In this document: positions 47,416 to 59,150 of the stretch, one piece after another | How positions within the stretch are numbered: position 1 is the first letter of the stretch | How the letters are laid out: each line of letters opens with the position of its first letter | Origin: Rhodocyclales bacterium | Lineage (GTDB): Bacteria > Pseudomonadota > Gammaproteobacteria > Burkholderiales > Rhodocyclaceae | Reading direction: 5' to 3' | DNA length: 64,000 bases | Assembly (NCBI GenBank): GCA_016235025.1 | Contig: JACRMV010000001.1 | Location: 310,001-374,000 of the forward strand | The notes under the pieces: model-generated | What the model was told of the DNA's origin: nothing | Database searches by the model: none | What the model saw: only the letters and a program-made list of their open reading frames with translations | Translations under genes and position numbers: made by a program

Positions 47416-48498
47416 TCAGGTCGCCAGCGCAAACGACTCGCGCTGAATCTTCTTCGCTAGGCGCGCCGGTTCGCCATAAGGCGTTGCATCCCTGAGCGTG
47501 GCGTAGCAAATCCGCGCCATCTTGTTGGCCAGCGCGCAAGCCGCCTTGTTGTGATTCGTCCGCCCCTGCACCGCCATTGCCCAGGTGCGCAGACCATCGA
47601 CCGAGCGACCAACCTCTCGCGCCACCGACGCAGCACGCAGAACCGAGCGCGCCCCGTGGGTGAGCAGCATGCGCAGGTAACGATCCCCGCGTTTTGAAAT
47701 ACGCCCCAGCGTTCGCGTACTGCCGGAACTGAACTCTCGTGGCGTGAGGCCAAACCAGCTAGCGAAGTGCCGCGCATCCTTGAAATGACTGACACTGCCA
47801 CCCGTCGCTGCAACCATCGCCGTGGCCGTGAGCAGGCCGACGCCGGGGATCGACAGCAACGTGGTACAGGCGGGGCTCTGTTTGGCCAACTCGGACAGTT
47901 CCCGCTCCAGCTGAGCAACCCGGACTTCAAGTAACCGAATCTCTTCGATCAGTAACGACATCGAGCGCCGGATCAGGAGGGGAATCCCAGAATCCGGATC
48001 GGCCAGGGCACGGCTCATCGCTTCGACACCGGTACGCGCGCCTTGGGGTACCGCCAGACCGAACTCACGGCAGAAACCCCGTAGCGCATTAATGCGTGAG
48101 GTACGGGTACTCATCCACAAGGAACGGGTTCGATGCAGCCCCTGCAAGGCCTGCTGCTCCAGCGACTTGACGCGTACCGGCACGATGTCGCTGCAACGCG
48201 CCGCTTCAAGCAAGGCACAGGCATCAGCGGCATCGGTCTTGTTGCGTTTGACGTAGGCGCGGATATAGGCAGCGGGCAGGAGCCGAACCTCGATGCCCAG
48301 GCGATTGAGCCATCGCGCCCAGTGATGAGCCGAACCACAGGCTTCCATGATGACCAGCGAGACATCGCGGTTCTGAAACCAGCGCTCGAATTGGCTGCGG
48401 GTAAGACGGTGCGATTCGATGACCTTCCACGAACCATCGGCAACGGCCAGTTGGAAGACGCTTTTTGCCAGATCGACAGCAACGGTAGTAGCATTCAT
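47416..48498 (-). CDS. IS110-family (IS1111 group) transposase, element 2
   Basis: 360 residues with the same DEDD and C-terminal motifs as element 1 (VDLAKSVFQLA, MEACGSAHHWARW, NKTDAADACALLE, LSIPGVGLLTATAMVA, FSSGSTRTLGRISKRGDRYLR). Start at ATG 48498 with GGGGAATCC upstream. Intact, so both elements may be active. It differs from the element 1 transposase at scattered positions, mostly in residues 75-190 and at the C-terminus (IQRESFALAT against IERQTFAVAA). Confidence 0.93.
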   Translation of the reverse strand: MNATTVAVDLAKSVFQLAVADGSWKVIESHRLTRSQFERWFQNRDVSLVIMEACGSAHHWARWLNRLGIEVRLLPAAYIRAYVKRNKTDAADACALLEAARCSDIVPVRVKSLEQQALQGLHRTRSLWMSTRTSRINALRGFCREFGLAVPQGARTGVEAMSRALADPDSGIPLLIRRSMSLLIEEIRLLEVRVAQLERELSELAKQSPACTTLLSIPGVGLLTATAMVAATGGSVSHFKDARHFASWFGLTPREFSSGSTRTLGRISKRGDRYLRMLLTHGARSVLRAASVAREVGRSVDGLRTWAMAVQGRTNHNKAACALANKMARICYATLRDATPYGEPARLAKKIQRESFALAT

Positions 48499-48665
48499 TT
48501 TGGATTCCCCTTCGGAGTTGATGAGTGCTGACCTCCACGCCAAATGAAAGACAGCTGCGCGTAATTTGCGCCTACAAAGAGGGGGGAGTCCATCCCATCA
48601 GTCAAGCGGGACGCGCCAAAAGCGGCCGGCCCCTTAGTTCGTTGGGCAACAAAGGAGATGGCATC

Positions 48666-49631
48666 ATGAACAACCACTATCGGAAACCGGCATTCCATCT
48701 TGCCCGTATTGTCGCGTTTTGCTTCCTATACCTCTTTTTTTCCGCCTTGCTCCAACCGGCACGGGCACAGACAGATGAAGGGACAGGGTCGCGATGGCAA
48801 CGTCTCAAGCAGATTCGGGAAACACAACGGGTAAATAAGGAAGCCGTTGTTAGCGAGGAATCATTGGGCGCAATGACGGCGAACATTCACGATGATGCGT
48901 TCGGTGGGCGCGAAATGCTGGTATATGTTCCCCGTTCCTTACCGGCAGCGGGGCGGCGCTCATTGCTGGTGGCATTGCATGGCGGTGGCGGCAACGCGCG
49001 CTTCATGCTGAATCACCTGAAAATCGACGGGGTAGCAGAGAAGAACGGCTTCATTGTCGCCTATCTCAACGGCTCGGCGGCAACCCGCATCGGAGGCAAT
49101 AGATTAAAGGCTTGGAATGCTGGTAGCGGCTGCTGTGGTGAGCCTTATAGCGCCAAGGTGGATGATGTCGGCTACATCACCGGCGCCGTACGTTATTTGC
49201 AACGAAAATATGCCGTTGCGCCAGAGCGCACATTTGGCGTTGGCCACTCCAACGGTGCCATGATGATGCAAACCATGTCTTGCCTGACCGATTTATTCAG
49301 AGAGGTTGCCACGCTGGCGGGCACTCTGATGGCCGAAGTGCGCTCCTGCCCAGCATCGTCGAACCACACGATTTACAATTACCACGGCGCATTGGACGTA
49401 AACGTGCCGATAGTCGGCGGCTTCGGTTCTAAGGGCGTGACCAACATCAATTTCACCTCACAGGCCAAGGCCAAGGCGCTTTTTGAACACTCAGGTGGCC
49501 GCTATCTTCTGCACGTGATTCCCGACGCCGATCACTCCATAGAGCATCTGAGCTTGTCATCGCAGAAGCAGGATGGCCTCACCATAGGAGAACGCCTGGC
49601 ACGCGACCTCCGCCTGGTGACAGTAAATTGA
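48666..49631 (+). CDS. cassette gene: secreted PHB-depolymerase/feruloyl-esterase-like hydrolase
   Basis: 321 residues, the largest product in the array. Signal peptide (IVAFCFLYLFFSALLQPARAQ), then an alpha/beta hydrolase of the LpqC/PHB depolymerase type: oxyanion loop ALHGGGGNARFM, nucleophile in GVGHSNGAMM (GxSxG), and a C-terminal catalytic His in DADHSIEHL. It would cleave ester bonds in polyhydroxyalkanoate oligomers or aromatic esters outside the cytoplasm. Start 48666 follows AAAGGAG; an upstream frame to 48525 runs back into the IS and is not used. The cassette runs from 48642 to the attC at 49686. Confidence 0.85.
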   Translation: MNNHYRKPAFHLARIVAFCFLYLFFSALLQPARAQTDEGTGSRWQRLKQIRETQRVNKEAVVSEESLGAMTANIHDDAFGGREMLVYVPRSLPAAGRRSLLVALHGGGGNARFMLNHLKIDGVAEKNGFIVAYLNGSAATRIGGNRLKAWNAGSGCCGEPYSAKVDDVGYITGAVRYLQRKYAVAPERTFGVGHSNGAMMMQTMSCLTDLFREVATLAGTLMAEVRSCPASSNHTIYNYHGALDVNVPIVGGFGSKGVTNINFTSQAKAKALFEHSGGRYLLHVIPDADHSIEHLSLSSQKQDGLTIGERLARDLRLVTVN

Positions 49632-49685
49632 TCGGGATATTGTCCACTTGCAGATTCACGCTTGCTTCTGTTGGTCGAAGTGCAA

Positions 49686-49741
49686 GCCCAACAAATCAAT
49701 CCAGCCGACGCCTTCGGCGCGGCTGATTTCAAACGTTGAGT
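49686..49741 (+). other. attC: attC site ending the cassette array
   Basis: R'' GCCCAAC (49686-49692) complements TTGGGC at 48642. R' GTTGAGT (49735-49741) fits GTTRRRY. The stem AGCCG-CGCC pairs with GGCG-CGGCT around TTC. This is the last attC; the stop codon of the host gene on the other strand is 16 bp further. Confidence 0.9.
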
Positions 49742-49757
49742 GTCATAGCAAGCCTTA

Positions 49758-50780
49758 CTAAAAAGGCGCCCAAGCGCCGTTTTGAAAGACGACGTGATCG
49801 TCAAGGTAGACGGCCTCGGTGATGGCGAAGACATCCACATGATGCCTGGCGCTGGCGCGCCGGATCTGGGGTTTGTTGTACATGTGTTTGGCGCCGAGCG
49901 ACAGATGAATGCCGCACATGCGCTCGAAGGTGCCGATATCACTGACCGTTCGATCGGATGTAAACGTGCGGTTCATGCCAAAGCCCAGTTCGCGCACCCA
50001 GATTTCGCCTTCGTCGGCGCGGATATTGGCGAGTACCTGGTCGAACTCCGGCGTGGAATCGACCACTCCGGAAACGCGTCCCCCGGTGACAATCAGCGTG
50101 ATGGGCTTTTCCGGCCGATTGATTGCGAACGAAGTGTCGCCAAAAATGAAAATCCGCACGCGGCCGTTGACCGATTCCAGATCCCGGGCTTCGGTGAATA
50201 CTTCGCCGATGGGGAACTGCCCGCCCACGTTTTTCATGTCACGGTAATCGCCCACATTCAGCTTGGCCGGTTCGAAGGCAGAGGCAAAGACCAGGCGTTC
50301 GCCGCCGCTGTCGAGCACGCCGGACTGCGCCCGGTCGATGCGTTCCTTGAGCGCATGGCCGACATCGCGGTAATACGCCGGGTCATAGGCAAGCGAGTCG
50401 ATGTAGTGCAGCGCCTCGATTCCCGGCATGCGGGAAAGATGCGGGTGTTCGATCACCTTGAGCGAGCGTTTGAAGAGCTCGATGCGAATGCGGAAAGCCT
50501 CAAGACGAAAGCTGGTGGATTGAATCAAGACCACCAGATCGTCCGGTGAAAGCTGATCGATGGCCGCGAGAATCTCCTCCGGTGATACCGCATCAAAGTC
50601 GATGAAACAGTCTTCTGGAAGACAGTTGCGGTAAGCCTGGGTCAAGGCAACCGCAAGATCGCAGTGCGCATCCGATACGACCAGGGCAGCATGCGGAGTT
50701 TGATGTTCAATCGCCAGTGACAGAATATCGCGCAGATGCTTTGTTGCAGTATCAACAGTTGCCTGAGGGATGGACAGCAT
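49758..50780 (-). CDS. aminopeptidase-like protein
   Basis: 340 residues resembling M29-type leucyl aminopeptidases (aminopeptidase T). Blocks: RLVFASAFEPAKLNVGDYRDMKNVGGQFPIGEVFTEA, a probable metal ligand set in GEIWVRELGFGMN, and MCGIHLSLGAKHMYNKPQ with ASARHHVDVF near the end, which match the Glu and His metal ligands of that fold. Activity is inferred. The start at 50780 (MLSIPQATV) avoids overlap; ATG 50816 would overlap the upstream DUF1015 gene by 20 bp. The gene borders the integron array with no intervening gene. Confidence 0.65.
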   Translation of the reverse strand: MLSIPQATVDTATKHLRDILSLAIEHQTPHAALVVSDAHCDLAVALTQAYRNCLPEDCFIDFDAVSPEEILAAIDQLSPDDLVVLIQSTSFRLEAFRIRIELFKRSLKVIEHPHLSRMPGIEALHYIDSLAYDPAYYRDVGHALKERIDRAQSGVLDSGGERLVFASAFEPAKLNVGDYRDMKNVGGQFPIGEVFTEARDLESVNGRVRIFIFGDTSFAINRPEKPITLIVTGGRVSGVVDSTPEFDQVLANIRADEGEIWVRELGFGMNRTFTSDRTVSDIGTFERMCGIHLSLGAKHMYNKPQIRRASARHHVDVFAITEAVYLDDHVVFQNGAWAPF

Positions 50781-50796
50781 GGGGGCAGGTGTTGTT

Positions 50797-52050
50797 TCAC
50801 TCAATCCAGAGCACATGCGACACCAGCCCGTCGGCGAGTTTGGGTTCGAACCAGGTGGATTTGGGCGGCATGACCTGGTTGCTGTCGGCGACCCTCATCA
50901 ACTGCTCCATGCGCGTCGGATAGAGGGCGAAGGCGACGGCCATTTCTCCGGAGTCGACGCGGCGTTCGAGTTCGGCGAGGCCGCGGATGCCGCCGACGAA
51001 GTCGATGCGCTTGTCGCGGCGCAGGTCGGCGATGCCGAGCACCGGGCCGAGTAGATGGTCGGAGAGGAGCGATACATCGAGGCTCGCCACCGGGTCAGCG
51101 GGGATCAGCCCGGGTTTGATGGCAAGCTTGTACCACATGCCATCGAGATACATGCCGAATTCGCCGGGGCGTGAAGGCGTGACGCGGGCGGTGCTTTCTT
51201 CGACCGTGAAAGCATCGGCGCAGCGTGTCACCAGCGCCGACTTTTCGAGGCCGTTCAAATCCTTGACGATGCGGTTGTAGTCCATGATCTGCATCTGGTG
51301 ATGGGGAAAGATCACGGCGAGAAAATAGTCCGACGCGAGTTCGTGCCCGGCCTGGCGGCGGGCGGCGGCGACGCGCGAGGCGGCGGCGGAGCGGTGGTGG
51401 CCGTCGGCGATGTAGAGCGATTCCATGGCGTCGAAGGTGCGGGTGATGGCGTCGATCGTCTGCGCCTCGCGCACTGCCCATATCTGGTGGCGGATGCCGT
51501 CGCTGGCAGTGACGTCGGCGTCGGGCGCTGCCGCTGCCGCTGCCGCTGCCGCTGCCGCAATCAGGGCGTCGGCTTCGGTGCAGGGCGGATAGGCCAGCAG
51601 CACCGGGCCGGTCTGGGCGTTCAGCGCCTCGATCTGGCGCACGCGGTCGTCTTCCTTGTCCGGGCGGGTGAGTTCGTGCTTTTTGATGCGGTTGGCATCG
51701 TAGGCGGCGACGCTGGCGACGGCGACCAGGCCGGTTTGCACATGTGCGCCCATGGTCAGCCGGTAGGCGTAATAACAGGCCGTTGCATCGCGCTGCAAAA
51801 CGCCGGCGGCGAGCATTCTGGCCAGGTTTTCGGCGCCCTTGGCATACACCGCCGGGCTGTAGGGATCGGTGTCTTGCGGCAGGTCGATTTCCGGTTTCGA
51901 GATGTGCAGGAAGGACCACGGCTGGCTGGTCGCGCCATGAACCCTCTGGCGCGCCTCGTCGCTGGTGAGCACGTCATAGGGCGGAGCGGCGACTTCGGCG
52001 GCGCGGTCGGGCGCGGGACGCAAGCCGCGCAGGGGCTGGATGAGTGGCAT
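50797..52050 (-). CDS. DUF1015 family protein
   Basis: 417 residues beginning MPLIQPLRGLRPAPDRAAEVAAPPYDVLT, the hallmark start of DUF1015. Other family blocks are SFLHISKPEIDLP and LYIADGHHRSAAASR, which suggest a nucleotide- or kinase-related HipA-like fold, but the function is unknown. A hexanucleotide repeat at 51525-51558 encodes a run of 11 Ala residues. A further exact copy of the dispersed repeat (51225-51245) is read as EKSALVTR in the complementary strand. It lies between the aminopeptidase-like gene and mfd. Confidence 0.88.
   Translation of the reverse strand: MPLIQPLRGLRPAPDRAAEVAAPPYDVLTSDEARQRVHGATSQPWSFLHISKPEIDLPQDTDPYSPAVYAKGAENLARMLAAGVLQRDATACYYAYRLTMGAHVQTGLVAVASVAAYDANRIKKHELTRPDKEDDRVRQIEALNAQTGPVLLAYPPCTEADALIAAAAAAAAAAAPDADVTASDGIRHQIWAVREAQTIDAITRTFDAMESLYIADGHHRSAAASRVAAARRQAGHELASDYFLAVIFPHHQMQIMDYNRIVKDLNGLEKSALVTRCADAFTVEESTARVTPSRPGEFGMYLDGMWYKLAIKPGLIPADPVASLDVSLLSDHLLGPVLGIADLRRDKRIDFVGGIRGLAELERRVDSGEMAVAFALYPTRMEQLMRVADSNQVMPPKSTWFEPKLADGLVSHVLWIE
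51225..51245 (+). repeat. dispersed repeat, exact core
   Basis: TGTCACCAGCGCCGACTTTT preceded by G, inside the DUF1015 gene (minus), read there as EKSALVT. Confidence 0.75.
51525..51558. repeat. GCCGCT hexanucleotide tandem repeat
   Basis: About five and a half CTGCCG units in a row. In the DUF1015 gene they encode an Ala tract. Six-base slips keep the frame, so only tract length would vary. Confidence 0.85.
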
Positions 52051-52058
52051 AGGTCGGT

Positions 52059-55505
<3,447 letters not shown>

Positions 55506-55637
55506 GGCAGAACGGATTTCAGGCAGCGCAGACAGCGGCGAAGCGCGCGATTATACCTGCCGGGTTTCGACCTCATTCGGGCTGGAAGCCGCCGCGACAG
55601 ATGGCCATCTGTCACGGCGGAAATGGGAACGACGGGC

Positions 55638-56165
55638 TTATTTCGACTCGGAAACAGCTTTCAGGTTGTCCAGGCCGGCGCGAAACACGGCATGGATGGT
55701 CTTGGTGGCAGTTTCGTCATCTTCGCCCGCCTTGGGCGCGTCGGAGATGTCCTTGCGTTTGAAGTTGGCATGCCAGACGACGATGCTGCTGTCTTTCGTT
55801 GGGCCCTGTTTCACCTTGAGGGTGGCGCTGTAGCTGCTGACCGGCAGGACGCCGCCGAGGATGGCGTATTTCATCATGCGCTGTGCGGCGGAATACTTCA
55901 GCAGCTTTTCCTTGACTGTGCCGCCGTCCTGGGTCGTCAGCAGGCGCACGGCGCCGACAGTGTTGTCCTTGCCTGCAACGATCTCAGTGGTCTTGATGGG
56001 GGGGAGCCAGGCGCCGAGATCGCCGAATTGACCGGCCTTTTCCCAGACCTTGGCGGGCGGCGCCTTGATTTCGACGCTTTCTTCGACCGACAGTTTTTTT
56101 GCGCCATGGGCGAAAGCCAAGGCAGGAAGCGCGCGGGCGAGCAGTGCGATATGACGAATTTTCAT
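55638..56165 (-). CDS. SRPBCC family exported protein
   Basis: 175 residues with a signal peptide (HIALLARALPALAFAHG) and a START-like/polyketide cyclase fold: VEIKAPPAKVWEKAGQFGDLGAWLPP at the start of the domain and WHANFKRKDI followed by the terminal amphipathic helix. Such proteins bind small hydrophobic ligands; a periplasmic version is unusual. It is monocistronic between mfd and the DUF2189 gene, 36 bp after the latter. Confidence 0.8.
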   Translation of the reverse strand: MKIRHIALLARALPALAFAHGAKKLSVEESVEIKAPPAKVWEKAGQFGDLGAWLPPIKTTEIVAGKDNTVGAVRLLTTQDGGTVKEKLLKYSAAQRMMKYAILGGVLPVSSYSATLKVKQGPTKDSSIVVWHANFKRKDISDAPKAGEDDETATKTIHAVFRAGLDNLKAVSESK

Positions 56166-56201
56166 TGATTCCTCCGTGAGTGAGTTGATGGCCCCTGATT
56201 A

Positions 56202-57026
56202 TTATTGGCGTGGGGAAGGCGAAGAATAGCCTATTTTGCTGGCGTCGGCAGATGGTGGCGGGAGCGGTTCAATCAGGGCGCGATAGGCGTGCCACGTCGC
56301 ATGGCCAATCAGTGGCATCAGGACGATATGCCCGACAAACGCAGTGGCAATGCCGATCAGGCCCAATGCCGCGATCAGGGCTCCCCAGACCAGTATGACG
56401 GGGAAATTACGGACAAAGGCGAGAAAGCTCGCGAGCATCGCCGTGACGGTGTCCTCGTTGTGGTCAAGCATCATTGGAATCGATACCACCGACAAGGCGA
56501 AAACCAGGCCCGCGAACATTCCGCCGATGGCAAGGTAAACCAGCAGGAAATCGATGTTGTCGAACTTCATGATTTGGGCAATGAAACTTTCCACGCTCGG
56601 CATGCCTCCCTGATAAAAAAGGGCAAAAGCCACCAGCGAAGCGCGTGCCCAGAGCAGATACAACACCACCAGAATCAATGAGTACAGACTATTGGAGGAA
56701 AGGTTGCGCCGCCATATGACGAGCGTTTCTTTCAGGCTTGGACGCTTCCCGTACTCATGCTGGCGCGATATTTCATACAGGCCGATGGCAAGGAAGGGGC
56801 CGGCGAGCATGAATCCGGTGGTGAGTGCCGTCAGCAACTGGACCGCATGGCGAAATACAAGAAAAAACAACAGCCCGCCTGCCGCGAAGCAAAGCCCATA
56901 AAACAGGCTGGGAAAGCCGCTGGCTTTCAGGTCGCCCCAACCCAGCCTTAGCCACTCGAAGGGGGCTGAAAGCGGCAGGCCGGAGCGAATCACCGGGAAG
57001 TGCTTATCCTGATTTTGAGTTTCCAT
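56202..57026 (-). CDS. DUF2189 membrane protein
   Basis: 274 residues with about six helices and the DUF2189-typical features: WLRLGWGDLKASGFPSLFYGL near the N-terminus, GLYEISRQHEYGKRPSLKE in the cytoplasmic loop and HATWHAYRALI at the C-terminus. Often found beside cytochrome oxidase genes in other bacteria; here there is no such neighbour. Function unknown. Confidence 0.85.
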   Translation of the reverse strand: METQNQDKHFPVIRSGLPLSAPFEWLRLGWGDLKASGFPSLFYGLCFAAGGLLFFLVFRHAVQLLTALTTGFMLAGPFLAIGLYEISRQHEYGKRPSLKETLVIWRRNLSSNSLYSLILVVLYLLWARASLVAFALFYQGGMPSVESFIAQIMKFDNIDFLLVYLAIGGMFAGLVFALSVVSIPMMLDHNEDTVTAMLASFLAFVRNFPVILVWGALIAALGLIGIATAFVGHIVLMPLIGHATWHAYRALIEPLPPPSADASKIGYSSPSPRQ

Positions 57027-57090
57027 GTTACCTCTGCACCTGGGTTCTAGCCGACGAAATCAACGGATTCAACTGATTCTTCCCTGCGCT

Positions 57091-57111
57091 GTGTCACCGG
57101 CGCCGACTTTT
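57091..57111 (+). repeat. dispersed repeat, one mismatch, intergenic
   Basis: TGTCACCGGCGCCGACTTTT with a leading G. It lies in the gap between the MgtC/DUF4010 and DUF2189 genes (57027-57143), which otherwise has no recognised signal. Confidence 0.7.
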
Positions 57112-57143
57112 TATACCGTGAGCCCGAATCCGGCAACCCTTGC

Positions 57144-58400
57144 TCAATGGGCAAGGAGCAAGCCGCCGAGCAAGCCCAGCGCGATCGCTGCCATGCCCGG
57201 CAGGGTGCGTCGGGCCAGCGCGCCGCCGCCGATGACCAGCACCAGGCCGGATTTGAACACCAGATTGGAGCAGATCGCCAGAACGATGGCCGTGACGGCC
57301 TGCGCGGCATCGAGTTGCGCCGCATTGAACAGGCGCAGTGTGGACAGCGTGATGGCATCGACATCGGTCAGCCCCGAGGCCAGGGCGAGCAGGTACAGCC
57401 CCTGGCTGCCGGCAATATCCTGCAGCCAGGCGGAAAGCACGAGGATCAGCGCATACAGGGCGCCAAAGCCGAGCGCGGCGCGGATCTCGGTCGGATTCTT
57501 GATTTCGGGCATTGGCAGTTCGCCCGCGTCATCGAGTTGCCGCCAAGCCCACAACACCGCCGGCAAGCCGAGGGCGATGCCGGCGCCGAAAACCAGCAGC
57601 AGCGGGCCGGTGATGACTGGCGCGATGATGAGGGAGAGGAAGCCGATGCGTGCCAGGACCACCAGGCTGGCCAGCAGGACAATCAACACTGCCGTGCGCA
57701 CCAGCCCTGCACTTGCGCGGGCATGGCGCGAGAAAATCATCGTGGTCGCCGTCGACGACACCAGCCCGCCGAAAAATCCGAGCAATGCCGCGCCGTGACG
57801 GGCGCCGACAAAACGCAGGGCAGCGTAGCCGGCGAGCGAGACGCCGGAGATCAGCACCACCATCCACCAGATATGCCGCAGATTGATCGCATCGTAAGGG
57901 CCGAAGCTGCGGTCGGGCAGGATCGGCAGGATCACCATCGAGAGCACGCCGAACTGCAAAATCGAGATGACATCGGTATGTGTCAGGTTGCGGCTGGCGG
58001 CGTGCAGTTGCTGTTTGAAATAAAGCAGCACGGTGGTGATGACCGCCAGCATCACGGCCAGCGAGGCGTAGCCGAACCAGACGGTCGCGCCCAGCAAGTA
58101 GCAGACCATCAGGGCGATGACCGAGGTGGTGCCGGGGTCGCCGTTTTCCAGCGGATCGGCGACGATGGCGGCGATCATCATGGCGGCGACGCTGACCAGG
58201 CCGGCGGCAAGAATCCAGCTGCTGGCGGTTTTCTGGGTGAGGAGGGCGGCCAGGCAGCCGAGCAGGCCCACCAGGGCAAAGGTGCGCAGTCCGGCCTTGA
58301 CGTCGATCTGGCGCTCGCGCTCGAGGCCGATCAGCAGGCCGATGCCGAGGCTGATGGCAAAGGCTTGCAGGGTTTCGATCGAAGGTTCTGCGATGAACAT
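57144..58400 (-). CDS. MgtC/SapB-DUF4010 membrane protein
   Basis: 418 residues with about twelve helices. The N-terminal part is MgtC/SapB-like (SLGIGLLIGLERER, DVKAGLRTFALVGLLG), and the remainder is DUF4010 (for example GALLGFFGGLVSSTATTM and GLTDVDAITLS). Members are linked to cation or Mg stress. It is divergent from ispD, with a 54-bp gap. A 432-codon plus-strand frame in the same region is an antisense shadow. Confidence 0.85.
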   Translation of the reverse strand: MFIAEPSIETLQAFAISLGIGLLIGLERERQIDVKAGLRTFALVGLLGCLAALLTQKTASSWILAAGLVSVAAMMIAAIVADPLENGDPGTTSVIALMVCYLLGATVWFGYASLAVMLAVITTVLLYFKQQLHAASRNLTHTDVISILQFGVLSMVILPILPDRSFGPYDAINLRHIWWMVVLISGVSLAGYAALRFVGARHGAALLGFFGGLVSSTATTMIFSRHARASAGLVRTAVLIVLLASLVVLARIGFLSLIIAPVITGPLLLVFGAGIALGLPAVLWAWRQLDDAGELPMPEIKNPTEIRAALGFGALYALILVLSAWLQDIAGSQGLYLLALASGLTDVDAITLSTLRLFNAAQLDAAQAVTAIVLAICSNLVFKSGLVLVIGGGALARRTLPGMAAIALGLLGGLLLAH

Positions 58401-58454
58401 GCTTTATCTCGCTCTGGCGCGAATACCGTTGGCGCGATTGGTTAAAATCATGTC

Positions 58455-59150
58455 ATGACATATTACGCGCTCGTTCCGGCAGCTGGAAGCGGTTCCCGCA
58501 TGGGGAGCGCCGATCCCAAGCAGTATTTGCCCCTGGCCGGCCGGCCATTGATCTGGCATGCCGTGTCCACGCTGTGTGCAACGGCGGCGATTGCCCGTGT
58601 GTTTGTCGTACTGGCAGCGGACGACGCGTGCTGGCCTGCCGCTGTGATGGCTTCACTGGAGCCGAAGTTGCAGGTGTTGCGTTGTGGCGGCGTGACGCGG
58701 GCGCAGAGCGTGTGCAATGGCTTGCAGGCAATGGCCGATGACTACAGCGTGGTCGCCGAAGACTGGGTGCTGGTGCATGATGCGGCGCGGCCCTGTTTGA
58801 CCGTAGCCCTGGTCGAGAAGCTGATTGCCGAGGCCGGAGCCGATGCGGTGGGCGGGCTGCTCGCGGCACCGGTGGTCGATACCTTGAAGCGTGCCGATGC
58901 CGACGGCCACCTCATGGCCACCGTGTCGCGCAAAGGCTTGTGGCAGGCGCAAACGCCGCAGATGTTTCGCCACGGCATGTTGCGCACTGCGCTGCGCCGC
59001 ACGCCCGATGTGACGGACGAGGCTGGCGCGATCGAGGCGCTCGGGCTCAAGCCGCTTCTGGTGGCGAGTCCGGCAACGAATTTCAAGGTGACCTATCCGG
59101 CCGATCTGCAACTCGCAGGCTGGATTCTGCAAAATCGGGGACAAGCATGA
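58455..59150 (+). CDS. ispD: 2-C-methyl-D-erythritol 4-phosphate cytidylyltransferase
   Basis: 231 residues; CTP-dependent activation step of the MEP isoprenoid pathway. The CTP-binding signature is [27 protein letters not shown], with VHDAARP and the later QTPQMFR and [11 protein letters not shown] motifs. It is the first gene of an ispD-ispF-thpR operon; its stop overlaps the ispF start (ATGA). Confidence 0.96.
   Translation: MTYYALVPAAGSGSRMGSADPKQYLPLAGRPLIWHAVSTLCATAAIARVFVVLAADDACWPAAVMASLEPKLQVLRCGGVTRAQSVCNGLQAMADDYSVVAEDWVLVHDAARPCLTVALVEKLIAEAGADAVGGLLAAPVVDTLKRADADGHLMATVSRKGLWQAQTPQMFRHGMLRTALRRTPDVTDEAGAIEALGLKPLLVASPATNFKVTYPADLQLAGWILQNRGQA

Larger units (their letters stand above)
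47234..48600 (-). mobile_element. IS1111-type element 2, in attC
   Basis: Ends identical to element 1: ATGGACTCCCCC (47237-47248) and GGGGGAGTCCAT (48582-48593), with 3-bp and 7-bp extensions. The 142 bp at the left end are identical to element 1 and the 100 bp or so at the right end nearly so, whereas the transposase gene between has diverged by about 15 % at the protein level. Confidence 0.88.
47221..48647 (+). other. attC: attC site split by IS1111 element 2
   Basis: R'' CTCTAAC (47221-47227, with a preceding G) complements TAGAGC at 44875-44880. After the IS the site continues CAAGCGGGACGCGCC and ends in R' GTTGGGC (48641-48647), a perfect GTTRRRY core. The IS lies 6 bp after R'', exactly as in the previous attC. 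Confidence 0.8.

Noticed and set aside
57147-58445. 432-codon plus-strand frame opposite the MgtC/DUF4010 gene
   Set aside because: Rich in Gln/His/Arg, with no domain; the minus-strand gene has clear membrane helices.
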